Assembly: GCA_902461565.1 (NCBI GenBank)
Contig: CABPYL010000009.1
Span: 1 to 64,000, forward strand
Source: an uncultured Porphyromonadaceae bacterium
GTDB lineage: Bacteria > Bacteroidota > Bacteroidia > Bacteroidales > Muribaculaceae
Direction: 5' to 3'
Length of the DNA stretch: 64,000 nucleotides
Position numbers and translations under genes: made by a program. The notes under the pieces are model-generated. The model saw only the letters and a program-made list of their open reading frames with translations. It was not told where the DNA came from and ran no database searches. This document shows positions 42,260-51,007 of the stretch, piece by piece. How positions within the stretch are numbered: the stretch's first letter is position 1; each line of letters opens with the position of its first letter.

Positions 42260-44416
42260 ATGAAAACTTATCAGACCAAAGAAATCAAAAACATCTCCCT
42301 GCTCGGCAGCAAGGGCTCCGGTAAAACCACACTCGCAGAAGCTATGCTCTACGAATGTGGTGTTATAAAACGTCGCGGCACCATAGACGCCAAGAACACC
42401 GTATCCGACTATTTCCCCGTTGAAAAAGAATACGGCTACTCCGTTTTCTCCACTGTGTTCTATGCAGAATTCCTCAATAAGAAACTGAACGTTATCGACT
42501 GCCCCGGCGCCGAGGACTTTGTAGGCAGCGCAATCACGGCACTCAACGTTACCGATACTGGCATAATCCTTGTCAACGCACAATATGGCGTTGAAGTAGG
42601 CACGCAGAATATTTTCCGTACATGCTCCTCTCTAAACAAACCCGTCATCTTCGCCATCAACCAGCTCGACGGCGAAAAAGCCGACTACGATAATGTGCTC
42701 GAGCAGATGCGCGAATCTTTCGGTTCCAAAGTCATTCCCATCCAATATCCCCTGGCAAGCGGTCCCGGCTTCAACTCGATGATAGACGTGCTTCTGATGA
42801 AAAAATACTCGTGGGGCCCAGAAGGCGGCACTCCCACAATCGAAGATATTCCCGCCGACCAGATGGACCGCGCCAAGGAACTGCACCGCGCACTCGTAGA
42901 AGCCGCTGCTGAAAACGACGAATCGTTAATGGAGAAATTCTTCGAAGAAGAACATCTTTCCGAAGACGAGCTGCGCCTTGGCATCCGCAAAGGCCTTATC
43001 GACCGCTCCATCTGCCCCGTATTCTGCGTCAGCGCCGAAAAGGATATGGGCGTGCGCCGAATGATGGAATTCCTGGGCAACGTCGTTCCGTTCGTAGACG
43101 ATATGCCCGCACCAGTAGACACCGTCGGCAACGAAGTGAAGCCCGACTCCGACGGCCCGCTCAGCCTGTTCGTGTTCAAGACCACCGTAGAACCGCACAT
43201 CGGCGAAGTAAGCTACTTCAAAGTGATGTCAGGCACACTGAAAGCCGGTGCCGACGTAGAAAACATTACCCGCGGCGGCAAAGAACGCCTCGCGCAGATA
43301 TTCTGTGTATGCGGCCAGATCCGTACCGCTGTCGACGAGCTCAAGGCCGGTGATATCGGCGCCGCTGTCAAACTGAAAGATGTCCGCACAGGCAACACCC
43401 TCGACGAAAAGGGTTGCGATATCGCTTTCGATTTCATCAAATATCCCGCTCCAAAATATCAGCGCGCCATCCGTCCCGTAACCGAGAGCGACGCCGAGAA
43501 ACTCGCCGCTATCCTTACCCGCATGCACGAGGAAGATCCCACATGGATTGTAGAGCAGAGCAAGGAACTAAAACAGACTATTCTCAAAGGTCAGGGAGAA
43601 TTCCACCTCCGCACCCTCAAATGGCGCGTGGAAAACAATGACAAACTGCCTATCGTATTCGACGAGCCCAAGATTCCTTACCGCGAGACTATCACAAAGG
43701 CCGCACGTGCCGACTATCGCCACAAAAAACAGTCCGGAGGTTCCGGCCAGTTCGGCGAAGTGCATCTGATTATCGAGCCTTACACCGAAGGTATGCCCGC
43801 TCCTACAAGCTACAAGTTCGGTAACCAGGAATACGTTATGAAGGTACGCGACACACAGGAAATACCTCTGGAATGGGGCGGCAAACTCGTTGTTTGCGAC
43901 TGCATCGTAGGCGGCGCTATCGATACCCGTTTTATCCCCGCTATCGTAAAAGGTCTTATGGACCGCATGGAGCAGGGTCCGCTCACCGGAAGCTACTCCC
44001 GCGACGTACGCGTATGTATCTACGACGGCAAGATGCACCCCGTAGACTCCAACGAAATCTCTTTCCGACTGGCAGGCCGTAACGCTTTCAGCGAAGCCTT
44101 CCGCAACGCCAATCCCAAGGTTCTCGAACCTGTATATGATGTCGAGGTACTCGTTCCCTCCGACGTTATGGGCGACGTTATGAGCGACCTGCAGGGACGC
44201 CGCGGCATCCTTATGGGTATGGAACACGACAACGGCTTTGAGAAAATCTGTGCAAAAGTTCCTCTGAAGGAAATGTCCAACTACTCCACCGCCCTCAGCT
44301 CCATCACTGGCGGACGTTCGTCATTCTCTATGAAGTTTGCGTCCTATGAACTCGTTCCCTCCGACGTTCAGGAAAAACTCCTCAAAGAGTACGCCGAAAA
44401 GAACACCGAAGAATAA
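42260..44416 (+). CDS. Elongation factor G paralogue (EF-G2 type) with altered GTPase motifs
   Basis: A 718-residue EF-G-like protein with all five domains. Three key GTPase motifs differ from canonical EF-G. The P-loop is GSKGSGKTT (16-24). The G3 element is DCPGAEDF (80-87), with Ala84 at the position of the catalytic His in DTPGHVDF. The G4 element is NQLD (134-137) in place of NKMD. A B. thetaiotaomicron EF-G paralogue, EF-G2, has been reported to promote translocation without GTP hydrolysis and to help gut colonisation. By these motifs this protein probably belongs to that group. Domain IV (RHKKQSGGSGQFGEVHL) is conserved, so it likely works on ribosomes. It is a single gene ending at a terminator. 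Confidence 0.88.
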   Translation: MKTYQTKEIKNISLLGSKGSGKTTLAEAMLYECGVIKRRGTIDAKNTVSDYFPVEKEYGYSVFSTVFYAEFLNKKLNVIDCPGAEDFVGSAITALNVTDTGIILVNAQYGVEVGTQNIFRTCSSLNKPVIFAINQLDGEKADYDNVLEQMRESFGSKVIPIQYPLASGPGFNSMIDVLLMKKYSWGPEGGTPTIEDIPADQMDRAKELHRALVEAAAENDESLMEKFFEEEHLSEDELRLGIRKGLIDRSICPVFCVSAEKDMGVRRMMEFLGNVVPFVDDMPAPVDTVGNEVKPDSDGPLSLFVFKTTVEPHIGEVSYFKVMSGTLKAGADVENITRGGKERLAQIFCVCGQIRTAVDELKAGDIGAAVKLKDVRTGNTLDEKGCDIAFDFIKYPAPKYQRAIRPVTESDAEKLAAILTRMHEEDPTWIVEQSKELKQTILKGQGEFHLRTLKWRVENNDKLPIVFDEPKIPYRETITKAARADYRHKKQSGGSGQFGEVHLIIEPYTEGMPAPTSYKFGNQEYVMKVRDTQEIPLEWGGKLVVCDCIVGGAIDTRFIPAIVKGLMDRMEQGPLTGSYSRDVRVCIYDGKMHPVDSNEISFRLAGRNAFSEAFRNANPKVLEPVYDVEVLVPSDVMGDVMSDLQGRRGILMGMEHDNGFEKICAKVPLKEMSNYSTALSSITGGRSSFSMKFASYELVPSDVQEKLLKEYAEKNTEE

Positions 44417-44433
44417 CAATCCCCAACAATACC

Positions 44434-44463
44434 GGAGGCTGCGCATGGCGCAGCCTCCTTTTT
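44434..44463 (+). terminator. Intrinsic terminator after the EF-G paralogue
   Basis: GGAGGCTGCGC pairs with GCGCAGCCTCC and is followed by TTTTT. Confidence 0.85.
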
Positions 44464-44496
44464 AATGCCTTTACAAAATTACCTGCGCACAAGTAA

Positions 44497-45282
44497 TTAT
44501 TTTTTATCTTCAGGTGTCTGGGTTTGTTCCTCGATGAGTTTTGAGATTAGTACGGCCTGATATGCACCCTGCATATATGCGCGGATGAGGCCGCGGCGCC
44601 CGTCACGGAATCCTTGCTTGAACAGGTAGGATTTGAGGAAGAACCACACGGGACGATACATCAGGGCTCCTATGCCCCAGCCTTTGGAGCGGCGCCGCTC
44701 AAGCTCGCGATCGGTGTAGCGGTTCAGTTTTTCCACCCGTTCCTGCATGGTGCTGTCGGCAAGATGGAGAAAATGCACGCCGGCAAGGCACGCGGGTATT
44801 TTTTCGGTGCGACCATCGATCTGCACCTGGCTGTGTATTGTCGGAGGCCATGAGGCCTTGTCTTTGCGAAAGAAACGGACGTGATAGTCGGGCGGCGTCT
44901 TGCTGAACTTGCCCATGAAGCGGTTTATCATCGGCACATTCAACGCCTCGGGACAATCACCGCGTCGTACACGGATATACAGATACTCGCTCAGTTCGGG
45001 AGGGACAATCTCGTCGGCGTCGACAACCAACACCCAGGGATTGGAAGCCGCCTGTATGGCAAAGTCGCGTGCAGGTTCTACGATGGTTATATCACCCTTG
45101 GGAAATGTTACTATCCTGCAGCCGTGAGCACGCGCAATATCCAGAGTGCGGTCGGTACTTTCCATATCGCACACCACAATTTCGTCGAAAGGCTTGAGGG
45201 CCGTCAGCACCTCATCAAGATATTTTTCGGCGTTGTATGTATTCACCACAGCCGAAATACGCTCGTTTGTGTCCATAGTCAT
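44497..45282 (-). CDS. Glycosyltransferase family 2 (LPS-core WaaE/KdtX-like)
   Basis: A 261-residue GT-A fold glycosyltransferase with AVVNTYNAEKYLDEVL at the start, VVDADEIVPPEL (the DxD-type motif binding the sugar-nucleotide metal), a FRKDKASWPPTIHSQV acceptor region and a C-terminal amphipathic part with YRPVWFFLKSYLFKQGFRDG. These are traits of the WaaE/KdtX-type transferases that act on LPS core. It lies at the end of a minus-strand block of lipid A genes. The acceptor is unknown. Confidence 0.9.
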   Translation of the reverse strand: MTMDTNERISAVVNTYNAEKYLDEVLTALKPFDEIVVCDMESTDRTLDIARAHGCRIVTFPKGDITIVEPARDFAIQAASNPWVLVVDADEIVPPELSEYLYIRVRRGDCPEALNVPMINRFMGKFSKTPPDYHVRFFRKDKASWPPTIHSQVQIDGRTEKIPACLAGVHFLHLADSTMQERVEKLNRYTDRELERRRSKGWGIGALMYRPVWFFLKSYLFKQGFRDGRRGLIRAYMQGAYQAVLISKLIEEQTQTPEDKK

Positions 45283-45305
45283 TCGTTGTGTTACAGATAA
45301 AGTGT

Positions 45306-45752
45306 TCAGTCGTCCAGCGAGGCGCCTTCGGCCACGGAAAGCATTTCATCATAAGCGGCCCACTCGGGGTCGTTCTCGGCATATATTTCCAAAGGCAGCA
45401 GGGGCAACTTTGCAAGGGCACGGTTAAGATAGGACCCGAAAACATCGGTACTGAAGGTGTAGAACACCCAGTCGCGCTGCCCGGCACCGGTAAAAATACC
45501 GGTCATCAGTGCGGTTGTCTTGCCTTTAAGTTCGGCCTGCATTGCATCTGTAGCCTGTTCGAGCAGTTCGGCAGTATCATCGTCAGGAAAACCGAGTTCT
45601 CCGGCACTTTTATATTTCATGGACACTTCCACACGGATACAGTTCTTGGGTTTTGCGCGGTAGGCATCCACGTCAAAACGGCCTGTAACGATAATTGTCT
45701 GTCCCTGTTCGTTTACTGCGGGAACCGTAAACCAGTTGTTTTTGCTTGCCAT
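45306..45752 (-). CDS. DUF695 domain-containing protein
   Basis: A 148-residue soluble acidic protein of the DUF695 group, recognised from VTGRFDVDAYRAKPKNCIRVEVSMKY at the start and RDWVFYTFSTDVFGSYLN later, with DPEWAAYDEML near the end. The family has no assigned function. It lies between rnpB and the glycosyltransferase gene; whether it is on the same transcript as rnpB is not known. Confidence 0.82.
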   Translation of the reverse strand: MASKNNWFTVPAVNEQGQTIIVTGRFDVDAYRAKPKNCIRVEVSMKYKSAGELGFPDDDTAELLEQATDAMQAELKGKTTALMTGIFTGAGQRDWVFYTFSTDVFGSYLNRALAKLPLLPLEIYAENDPEWAAYDEMLSVAEGASLDD

Positions 45753-45796
45753 GATAGAAAGTCGATGTGCCGGTGTATGCGGCGGATTATAAAAGA

Positions 45797-46156
45797 AAGC
45801 ATGGTCGGAGTATAAGCCGGGTTATGTAGCGCGGTCACTTTCCCGAAGGAGTTAACCGGCGCCGTCCGTCATTTATCTGACGCAGCCTACCCCCCGGCAA
45901 TGGACGAGCAGCCCTTGAATGCCGGTATACTTGGCTTTGCAACCCATAAGGCGTGCGGCGCGCCATGTTGCCACGGCGTCCGGTGAGCTCTTACCTCGCC
46001 TTTTCACCCTTACCTCCAAAGGAAACGGAGGCGGTTATTTTCTGTCACACTACTCTACCGTTACCGATAGCTTCCCGTTAGGAAATATGGTGCTCTGTGT
46101 TGCCCGGACTTTCCTCCCGTCCCGAAAGACGAGCGACGGACCCTCCGGCCATGCTT
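45797..46156 (-). ncRNA. rnpB: RNase P RNA (bacterial class A)
   Basis: The catalytic RNA that removes 5' leaders from tRNA precursors. P1 is formed by AAGCATGGCCGGAG at the 5' end and CTCCGACCATGCTT at the 3' end, which sets the borders. The conserved GAGGAAAGTCCGGGC follows P1, ACAGAAA lies in the conserved core, and ATAACCCGGCTTATA is near the 3' end. The length is 360 nt. A run of T residues after the 3' end may help termination. It starts only 10 nt after the lpxA stop codon. Confidence 0.96.
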
Positions 46157-46166
46157 ATATTATGTT

Positions 46167-46949
46167 TCAGACGCCTCTGTAGCAACGCACCAGGCCGCGT
46201 TCGGCATGGCGGATAAAGTCTACAATAATATCGCGCTCCGGCGTCGACGGGAATGTCTGTTCAACATATGCGGCAGCTTCTGTAATTGTGCGGCCGCTAT
46301 TGTATATAATGCGGTAGATGTCGGCGATTTGGTCGATAGTCTGAGCCGAGAAACCGCGACGGCGTAGTCCCACTACATTTATTCCGGTATAGGCGAGCGG
46401 TTCACGTCCTACCATTGAATATGGCGGCACATCCTTGTTCACCAATGCACCGCCCTGCATCATCACATGGGCGCCGATATGGCAGAACTGATGTATGAGG
46501 CTGCCACCGCCTATTATCGCGAAATCGTCGATCTGCACCTCGCCCGCAATCTGGCTGGCGTTGCTCACAATCACATTATCGCCCACAACACAGTCGTGCG
46601 CGATGTGGCTATAAGCCATAATAAGGCAGTTGTTGCCAACAACCGTCTTGCCCTTCGCGGCAGTACCACGGTTGACGGTAACGCACTCGCGCAGCACAGT
46701 ATTGTCGCCAATGACCGCTACGGTGTCCTCTCCGCGGAATTTAAGGTCCTGTGGGATGGCGGAAATCACAGCGCCAGGGAAAATGGTAACATTTTTGCCG
46801 ATACGTGCACCGGAAAGAATGGTTACATTACTTCCTATGCGGCAGCCCTCGCCTATCTCCACATTAGCGTCGATAGTGGTGAAAGGGCCTATCTCCACGT
46901 CTGCGGCAATTTTAGCCGACGGATTTATTGATACAAATGGCTGTGCCAT
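46167..46949 (-). CDS. lpxA: Acyl-ACP--UDP-N-acetylglucosamine O-acyltransferase
   Basis: LpxA adds the first 3-hydroxyacyl chain to UDP-GlcNAc in lipid A synthesis. The 260-residue protein is a left-handed beta-helix with hexapeptide repeats. The catalytic His lies in MAYSHIAHDCVVG. The C-terminal helical part contains RRRGFSAQTI. Length and order match LpxA. It starts 3 nt after the lpxC-fabZ stop, so it is in the lpx operon, with rnpB just beyond. Confidence 0.97.
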   Translation of the reverse strand: MAQPFVSINPSAKIAADVEIGPFTTIDANVEIGEGCRIGSNVTILSGARIGKNVTIFPGAVISAIPQDLKFRGEDTVAVIGDNTVLRECVTVNRGTAAKGKTVVGNNCLIMAYSHIAHDCVVGDNVIVSNASQIAGEVQIDDFAIIGGGSLIHQFCHIGAHVMMQGGALVNKDVPPYSMVGREPLAYTGINVVGLRRRGFSAQTIDQIADIYRIIYNSGRTITEAAAYVEQTFPSTPERDIIVDFIRHAERGLVRCYRGV

Positions 46950-46952
46950 ATT

Positions 46953-48335
46953 TTATTTGTTCTTTACAATTTGAGCCATGAACTCGCATTCACACACAAT
47001 TTTCTCGCCAACGAAAGCACGACCTTTCATAACGGCCATACCACGGCGCATGGGTGTGATGAAGGATACATGGAATATTAATGTGTCGCCGGGCACCACT
47101 TTCTGACGGAACTTCACATTGTCTATCTTCATGAAGTATGTGCTGTAGCGCTCCGGATCGGGAACCGTGCTGAGCACGAGCAGGCCGCCGGTCTGAGCCA
47201 TAGCTTCTACAAGCAGCACGCCGGGCATCACGGGTTCCTGAGGGAAGTGGCCGAGGAAGAAAGGCTCGTTGGTGGTAACGTTCTTCACGCCCACGATGTA
47301 GTTGTCCGACTTGTCGATAATCTTGTCCACAAGCAGCATGGGATAGCGATGGGGCAAGTGAGCGCGGATGTCGTTGTTGTCCATCAGGGGAACCACGTTG
47401 GGGTTGTAGTACGGCGGCTGCACATCCTGACGCTTGATATCAGCACGAAGCGCCTTGGTGAGCTTGCTGTTTATTGTGTGGCCCGGCTTTGTTGCAATAA
47501 CACGGCCTTTGAGGGGACGGCCTATAAGGGCGATATCGCCGATAAGGTCCATCAGTTTGTGGCGTGCCGGCTCGTTAGGAGCATGCAGGGGGATTGTGTT
47601 GAGGAAGCCTAGGTCGTTTGCGTCGTGATGCGGAACACCCATCAGGTCGGCCAGCTTGTCAAGATCTTCCTGCGGTTTGGCATTCTCGTAAATCACTATG
47701 GCGTTCTCAAGATCGCCGCCGCGGATAAGACCGGCGTGTAGAAGATTCTCGATGTCGCGGACAAATACGAATGTGCGTGCCCATGCCACTTCGTTCTCGA
47801 AATCGGCAATATGGTCGAGTGTGGCATACTGATTGGCGAGGACAGCGGAATCGAAGTTAACCTTGACGTCAACGCTGAATTCATCGTCGGGCAGAAGCAT
47901 GAGTTTGGAACCAGTCTCGGGGTCGACTACCTCAACCTTATGTTTGACATAGTAGAAATCCTTGTCGGAATTCTGTTCCTCGATACCAACGGATTTGATA
48001 CCTTCGAAGAAAGGTTTGGCGCTGCCGTCGAGGATAGGAATCTCGGGACCGTCGACGCGGATAAGGCAGTTATCGATACCGGAGGCATACAGGGCAGCCA
48101 TAGCATGTTCGATGGTACTGACAGTAACGTCGCCCTTGCCGATTACAGTGCCGCGCTGCGTACCCACGATATTTTCGGCTACAGCGTCGATAACAGGCTC
48201 GCCTTCAACGTCGGTGCGTTGAATCTTGTAACCGTGTCCGTCCGGCGCCGGACAGAATGTCGCTGCGATGCGTGCACCGGTATGCAGCCCTTTGCCTTCG
48301 AGGGTGAATTCGCCCTTCAGTGTTGTCTGCTTCAT
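46953..48335 (-). CDS. lpxC/fabZ: Bifunctional UDP-3-O-acyl-GlcNAc deacetylase / 3-hydroxyacyl-ACP dehydratase
   Basis: The 460-residue protein fuses two enzymes, a Bacteroidota trait. The N-terminal LpxC domain (about 1-300) removes the acetyl group, the committed step of lipid A synthesis. It shows the zinc-site EHAMAALYASGIDNC near the start and ARHKLMDLIGDIALIG later. The C-terminal FabZ domain (about 315-460) dehydrates 3-hydroxyacyl-ACP, with LPHRYPMLLVDKI and the catalytic His in NEPFFLGHFPQEPVMPG. FabZ competes with LpxA for the same hydroxyacyl-ACP, so the fusion may balance lipid A and fatty acid synthesis. Confidence 0.97.
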   Translation of the reverse strand: MKQTTLKGEFTLEGKGLHTGARIAATFCPAPDGHGYKIQRTDVEGEPVIDAVAENIVGTQRGTVIGKGDVTVSTIEHAMAALYASGIDNCLIRVDGPEIPILDGSAKPFFEGIKSVGIEEQNSDKDFYYVKHKVEVVDPETGSKLMLLPDDEFSVDVKVNFDSAVLANQYATLDHIADFENEVAWARTFVFVRDIENLLHAGLIRGGDLENAIVIYENAKPQEDLDKLADLMGVPHHDANDLGFLNTIPLHAPNEPARHKLMDLIGDIALIGRPLKGRVIATKPGHTINSKLTKALRADIKRQDVQPPYYNPNVVPLMDNNDIRAHLPHRYPMLLVDKIIDKSDNYIVGVKNVTTNEPFFLGHFPQEPVMPGVLLVEAMAQTGGLLVLSTVPDPERYSTYFMKIDNVKFRQKVVPGDTLIFHVSFITPMRRGMAVMKGRAFVGEKIVCECEFMAQIVKNK

Positions 48336-48359
48336 TGCTCAGAAGTGTGATTTATATCG

Positions 48360-49394
48360 TTATTGTTTGTTTTTCTTTTGTTCTTTTTCGAGAGCGTCGA
48401 CTGTCCGCAAAACCTGCGGCAGACGCTTTACAGCCGCCGACTGACGCATGAAATCCATCGCCGGCACGGCAGGAGTGCCGAGATAGCTTCCCGCATTCTT
48501 GATACTCGAAGGGACGCCGGCTTGTGCACCAATCTGCACGCCGTCGGCAATAGTGATATGTCCTGCAAGGCCTACCTGACCGCCGAACATACAGTTGGCG
48601 CCCACATGCGTAGAACCGGCAATGCCTACCTGCGATGCCATCACTGTATCATGGCCTACGGTAACATTGTGAGCTATCTGGATAAGATTATCCAGCTTAA
48701 CGCCGTGGGAGATAAGCGTAAAGCCCATAGTAGACCGATCGATGGTGGTGTTGGCCCCCACCTCTACATCGTCCTCGAGCACAACTATACCTATCTGCTC
48801 TATTTTGTGGTACACGCCGTCCTTGTCGGGAGCGAAACCGAAACCGTCGGCACCGATGACGGCACCGGCATGAATCACACAACGGCGGCCGATACGGCAG
48901 CCGTAGTATATTTTGGCACCTGGATAAACAACTGTATCATCGCCAATCTCAACACCGTCGCCAATATAGGCCTGTGGATAAATTTTGACGTTCCTGCCTA
49001 TGCGGGCACCGTCGGCGATATAAGCGAAAGCTCCCACATAACATCCCTCGCCGATGGTGGCGGTTGAAGCGATATGACAGCCATCCTCAACACCTGTATG
49101 TTTGGGCTTGATGTATTGCCCTACCAGCGAGAGGAGCTCGGCCAATGCTCCGTAGGGATCATCTACCTTGATAAGCGTGGCGGCAACAGGATGCTCGGGT
49201 TCAAAATCGCGCCGCACCAGCACAATGCTTGCGGCAGTATTATATATATAGTGTGTATATTTGGGATTTGCCAGGAAGGTGATGGTGCCTGCGGTAGCAT
49301 CCTCTATCTTTGCAAAGGAACTGACGGTTACATCACCGCGACCTATTATCTCGCCTCCCAAATGACTGGCTATTAGTTCTGCTGTAAACTCCAT
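48360..49394 (-). CDS. lpxD: UDP-3-O-(3-hydroxyacyl)glucosamine N-acyltransferase
   Basis: LpxD adds the second hydroxyacyl chain in lipid A synthesis. The 344-residue protein has an N-terminal uridine-binding domain (about 1-100) and a hexapeptide left-handed helix with the catalytic His in LIQIAHNVTVGH. The start chosen gives MEFTAELIASHLGG, the family start. A longer reading frame to 49454 would include the promoter, so it is not translated there. It leads the operon with lpxC-fabZ and lpxA. Confidence 0.95.
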   Translation of the reverse strand: MEFTAELIASHLGGEIIGRGDVTVSSFAKIEDATAGTITFLANPKYTHYIYNTAASIVLVRRDFEPEHPVAATLIKVDDPYGALAELLSLVGQYIKPKHTGVEDGCHIASTATIGEGCYVGAFAYIADGARIGRNVKIYPQAYIGDGVEIGDDTVVYPGAKIYYGCRIGRRCVIHAGAVIGADGFGFAPDKDGVYHKIEQIGIVVLEDDVEVGANTTIDRSTMGFTLISHGVKLDNLIQIAHNVTVGHDTVMASQVGIAGSTHVGANCMFGGQVGLAGHITIADGVQIGAQAGVPSSIKNAGSYLGTPAVPAMDFMRQSAAVKRLPQVLRTVDALEKEQKKNKQ

Positions 49395-49422
49395 AATATA
49401 GTTGATGAGCTCTTTCAAGCTG

Positions 49423-49454
49423 CAAATTTCGTTAAATTTTTCCATATATGCCAA
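49423..49454 (-). promoter_or_regulatory. Promoter of the lpx operon
   Basis: On the minus strand TTG (49452-49454), a 21-nt spacer and GAAATTTG (49423-49430), with one mismatch to the -7 consensus. It lies 28 nt before the lpxD start and supports the downstream start codon. Confidence 0.5.
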
Positions 49455-49676
49455 CTCTACCCTATTAAAATGTGCTTAAAATGACCGGCGACGGCTCGAA
49501 AACAGGTAAAAACATCTAAAAAGGACATAATCTTCCGCTTTTTCACCACAGACTACAACTTATCCAACACCGATACGACCTATAATGCCGTTTTGTCAAT
49601 TTGTAAACTTATAAAAGATTTTTTACCCGATAATTGGTCAAAAAAGCGCCATTTTTACGAATAATTAATAGATAAT

Positions 49677-49707
49677 TTTGCTGTTACAGACAAAATTTGT
49701 AATTTTG
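49677..49707 (+). promoter_or_regulatory. Promoter of the Crp-family gene
   Basis: TTTG (49677-49680), a 19-nt spacer and TAATTTTG (49700-49707). A second TAATTTTG at 49673-49680 overlaps the -33 element. The leader is about 40 nt. The stretch from 49455 to 49672 is AT-rich and holds nothing else I can identify. Confidence 0.55.
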
Positions 49708-49750
49708 CTGTTGTATAACACTGTCGTACGGCAGATATCTACGATTGCAA

Positions 49751-50449
49751 ATGATAAAGTCCACACTGGAGAAAGTAATAAACGAGGATATGGCCGAGAT
49801 ATGGTCGATTCTCAAACCCGACGAAAAAAGAGTGGTGGCCGACAACCTTCAGATTCATTCTTTCAAAAAGAACCAGCTTATCTATGCCGAAGGCGAGGAT
49901 CCTGAATTCCTTTGGTGCCTTCTCAAAGGCAAGGTAAAAAAGACCAAAGAAGGCGTTGGTGGCCGAGTTCAGATTCTGCGCCTTATGCGTCCGGTTCAAT
50001 ATTTTGGCTACCGAGCTTATTTCGCCAACGAAAAATACGTATCCAGCGCACTGGCTTTCGAGCCCTCCACTGTAGGCTCAATTCCTTTAGAACTCGTTAC
50101 CAAATTGATACGTCAGAACTCCGACCTTGCTATGTTCTTCATCCACGAGTTGGCAAGCAACCTCGGAGGTTCAGACACACGCATCGTAAACCTTACGCAG
50201 AAACATATACGCGGTCGCCTCGCTGAAGCTCTGATAGTACTGCTGGACAACTACGGTTACGAGGACGACAACTCAACCCTGAAAATATATATGTCGCGAG
50301 AGGATCTCGCCAACCTCTCCAATATGACAACTTCCAACGCAATCCGCACTCTTTCGTCTTTCGTTACAGAAAAACTGCTTATTGTAGACGGCCGCCGTAT
50401 CAAGATTATAAACGAAGCCCAGCTACGCAAAATCAGCAAATTCGGATAA
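49751..50449 (+). CDS. Crp/Fnr family transcriptional regulator
   Basis: A 232-residue regulator: N-terminal cyclic-nucleotide-binding-like beta barrel (about 15-130, IYAEGEDPEFLWCLLKGKVKKTK), a long dimerisation helix and a C-terminal winged helix-turn-helix (SREDLANLSNMTTSNAIRTLSSF). No Fnr-type N-terminal Cys cluster is visible, so it is not a canonical iron-sulfur oxygen sensor. I start at ATG 49751; a TTG 6 nt earlier is unlikely. Its ligand and targets are unknown. Confidence 0.9.
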   Translation: MIKSTLEKVINEDMAEIWSILKPDEKRVVADNLQIHSFKKNQLIYAEGEDPEFLWCLLKGKVKKTKEGVGGRVQILRLMRPVQYFGYRAYFANEKYVSSALAFEPSTVGSIPLELVTKLIRQNSDLAMFFIHELASNLGGSDTRIVNLTQKHIRGRLAEALIVLLDNYGYEDDNSTLKIYMSREDLANLSNMTTSNAIRTLSSFVTEKLLIVDGRRIKIINEAQLRKISKFG

Positions 50450-50471
50450 ACATTTCTGCATAAAGAACACA

Positions 50472-50498
50472 AAAGCCATCCTTACAGGGTGGCTTTTT
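50472..50498 (+). terminator. Intrinsic terminator of the Crp-family gene
   Basis: AAGCCATCC and GGGTGGCTT form a hairpin followed by TTTT, 22 nt after the stop codon. Confidence 0.75.
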
Positions 50499-50937
50499 AC
50501 ATATATTACATTACAGTATATTCTTGACGGACAATGATATGACACCATAAAACAAAAAAAATTATCCGTCATCCCGACGAATAATCTTTTCACCTTAAAT
50601 CTAATACCATGAAAAACTGATGCAAAGTTATGCACTTTATGTTATTCAGCATAATTTTGAAGCATAAAAATACACCACATTAACCATGTTTAACATTTCT
50701 TTGTCAAATAGGGCTTAAATATGACCAAAATACAAACATTCGCACACAATACAAAACAAAATTTGGACAAAAGCATCCATTCGGTGCTATTGATGCAGCA
50801 AAACGGAAAAACAGTCCGATTCAATTATAATAATGCAACAAAACACATCACCAACGCCACACAGATTGGACATCATGGCATTAGAAATGGAATATAACAG
50901 AAATCTGAAGCCGTTCATGGTTCTTGTTATCTGCGCG
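50499..50937. other. AT-rich intergenic stretch before pyrG
   Basis: About 440 nt of low-GC sequence with no convincing gene. A 58-codon frame at about 50721-50897 has weak coding character. A 29-residue peptide frame at 50875-50964 with one hydrophobic helix overlaps the pyrG promoter. No repeats or RNA motifs were recognised. Confidence 0.5.
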
Positions 50938-50969
50938 TTTGTATTTGTGGCGATAATTTACTAAATTTG
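50938..50969 (+). promoter_or_regulatory. Promoter of pyrG
   Basis: TTTG (50938-50941), a 20-nt spacer and TAAATTTG (50962-50969) precede the GTG start by 38 nt. Confidence 0.6.
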
Positions 50970-51007
50970 TACGAATTTTTTGTATCAAATCTGTAAACTG
51001 AATTTCA

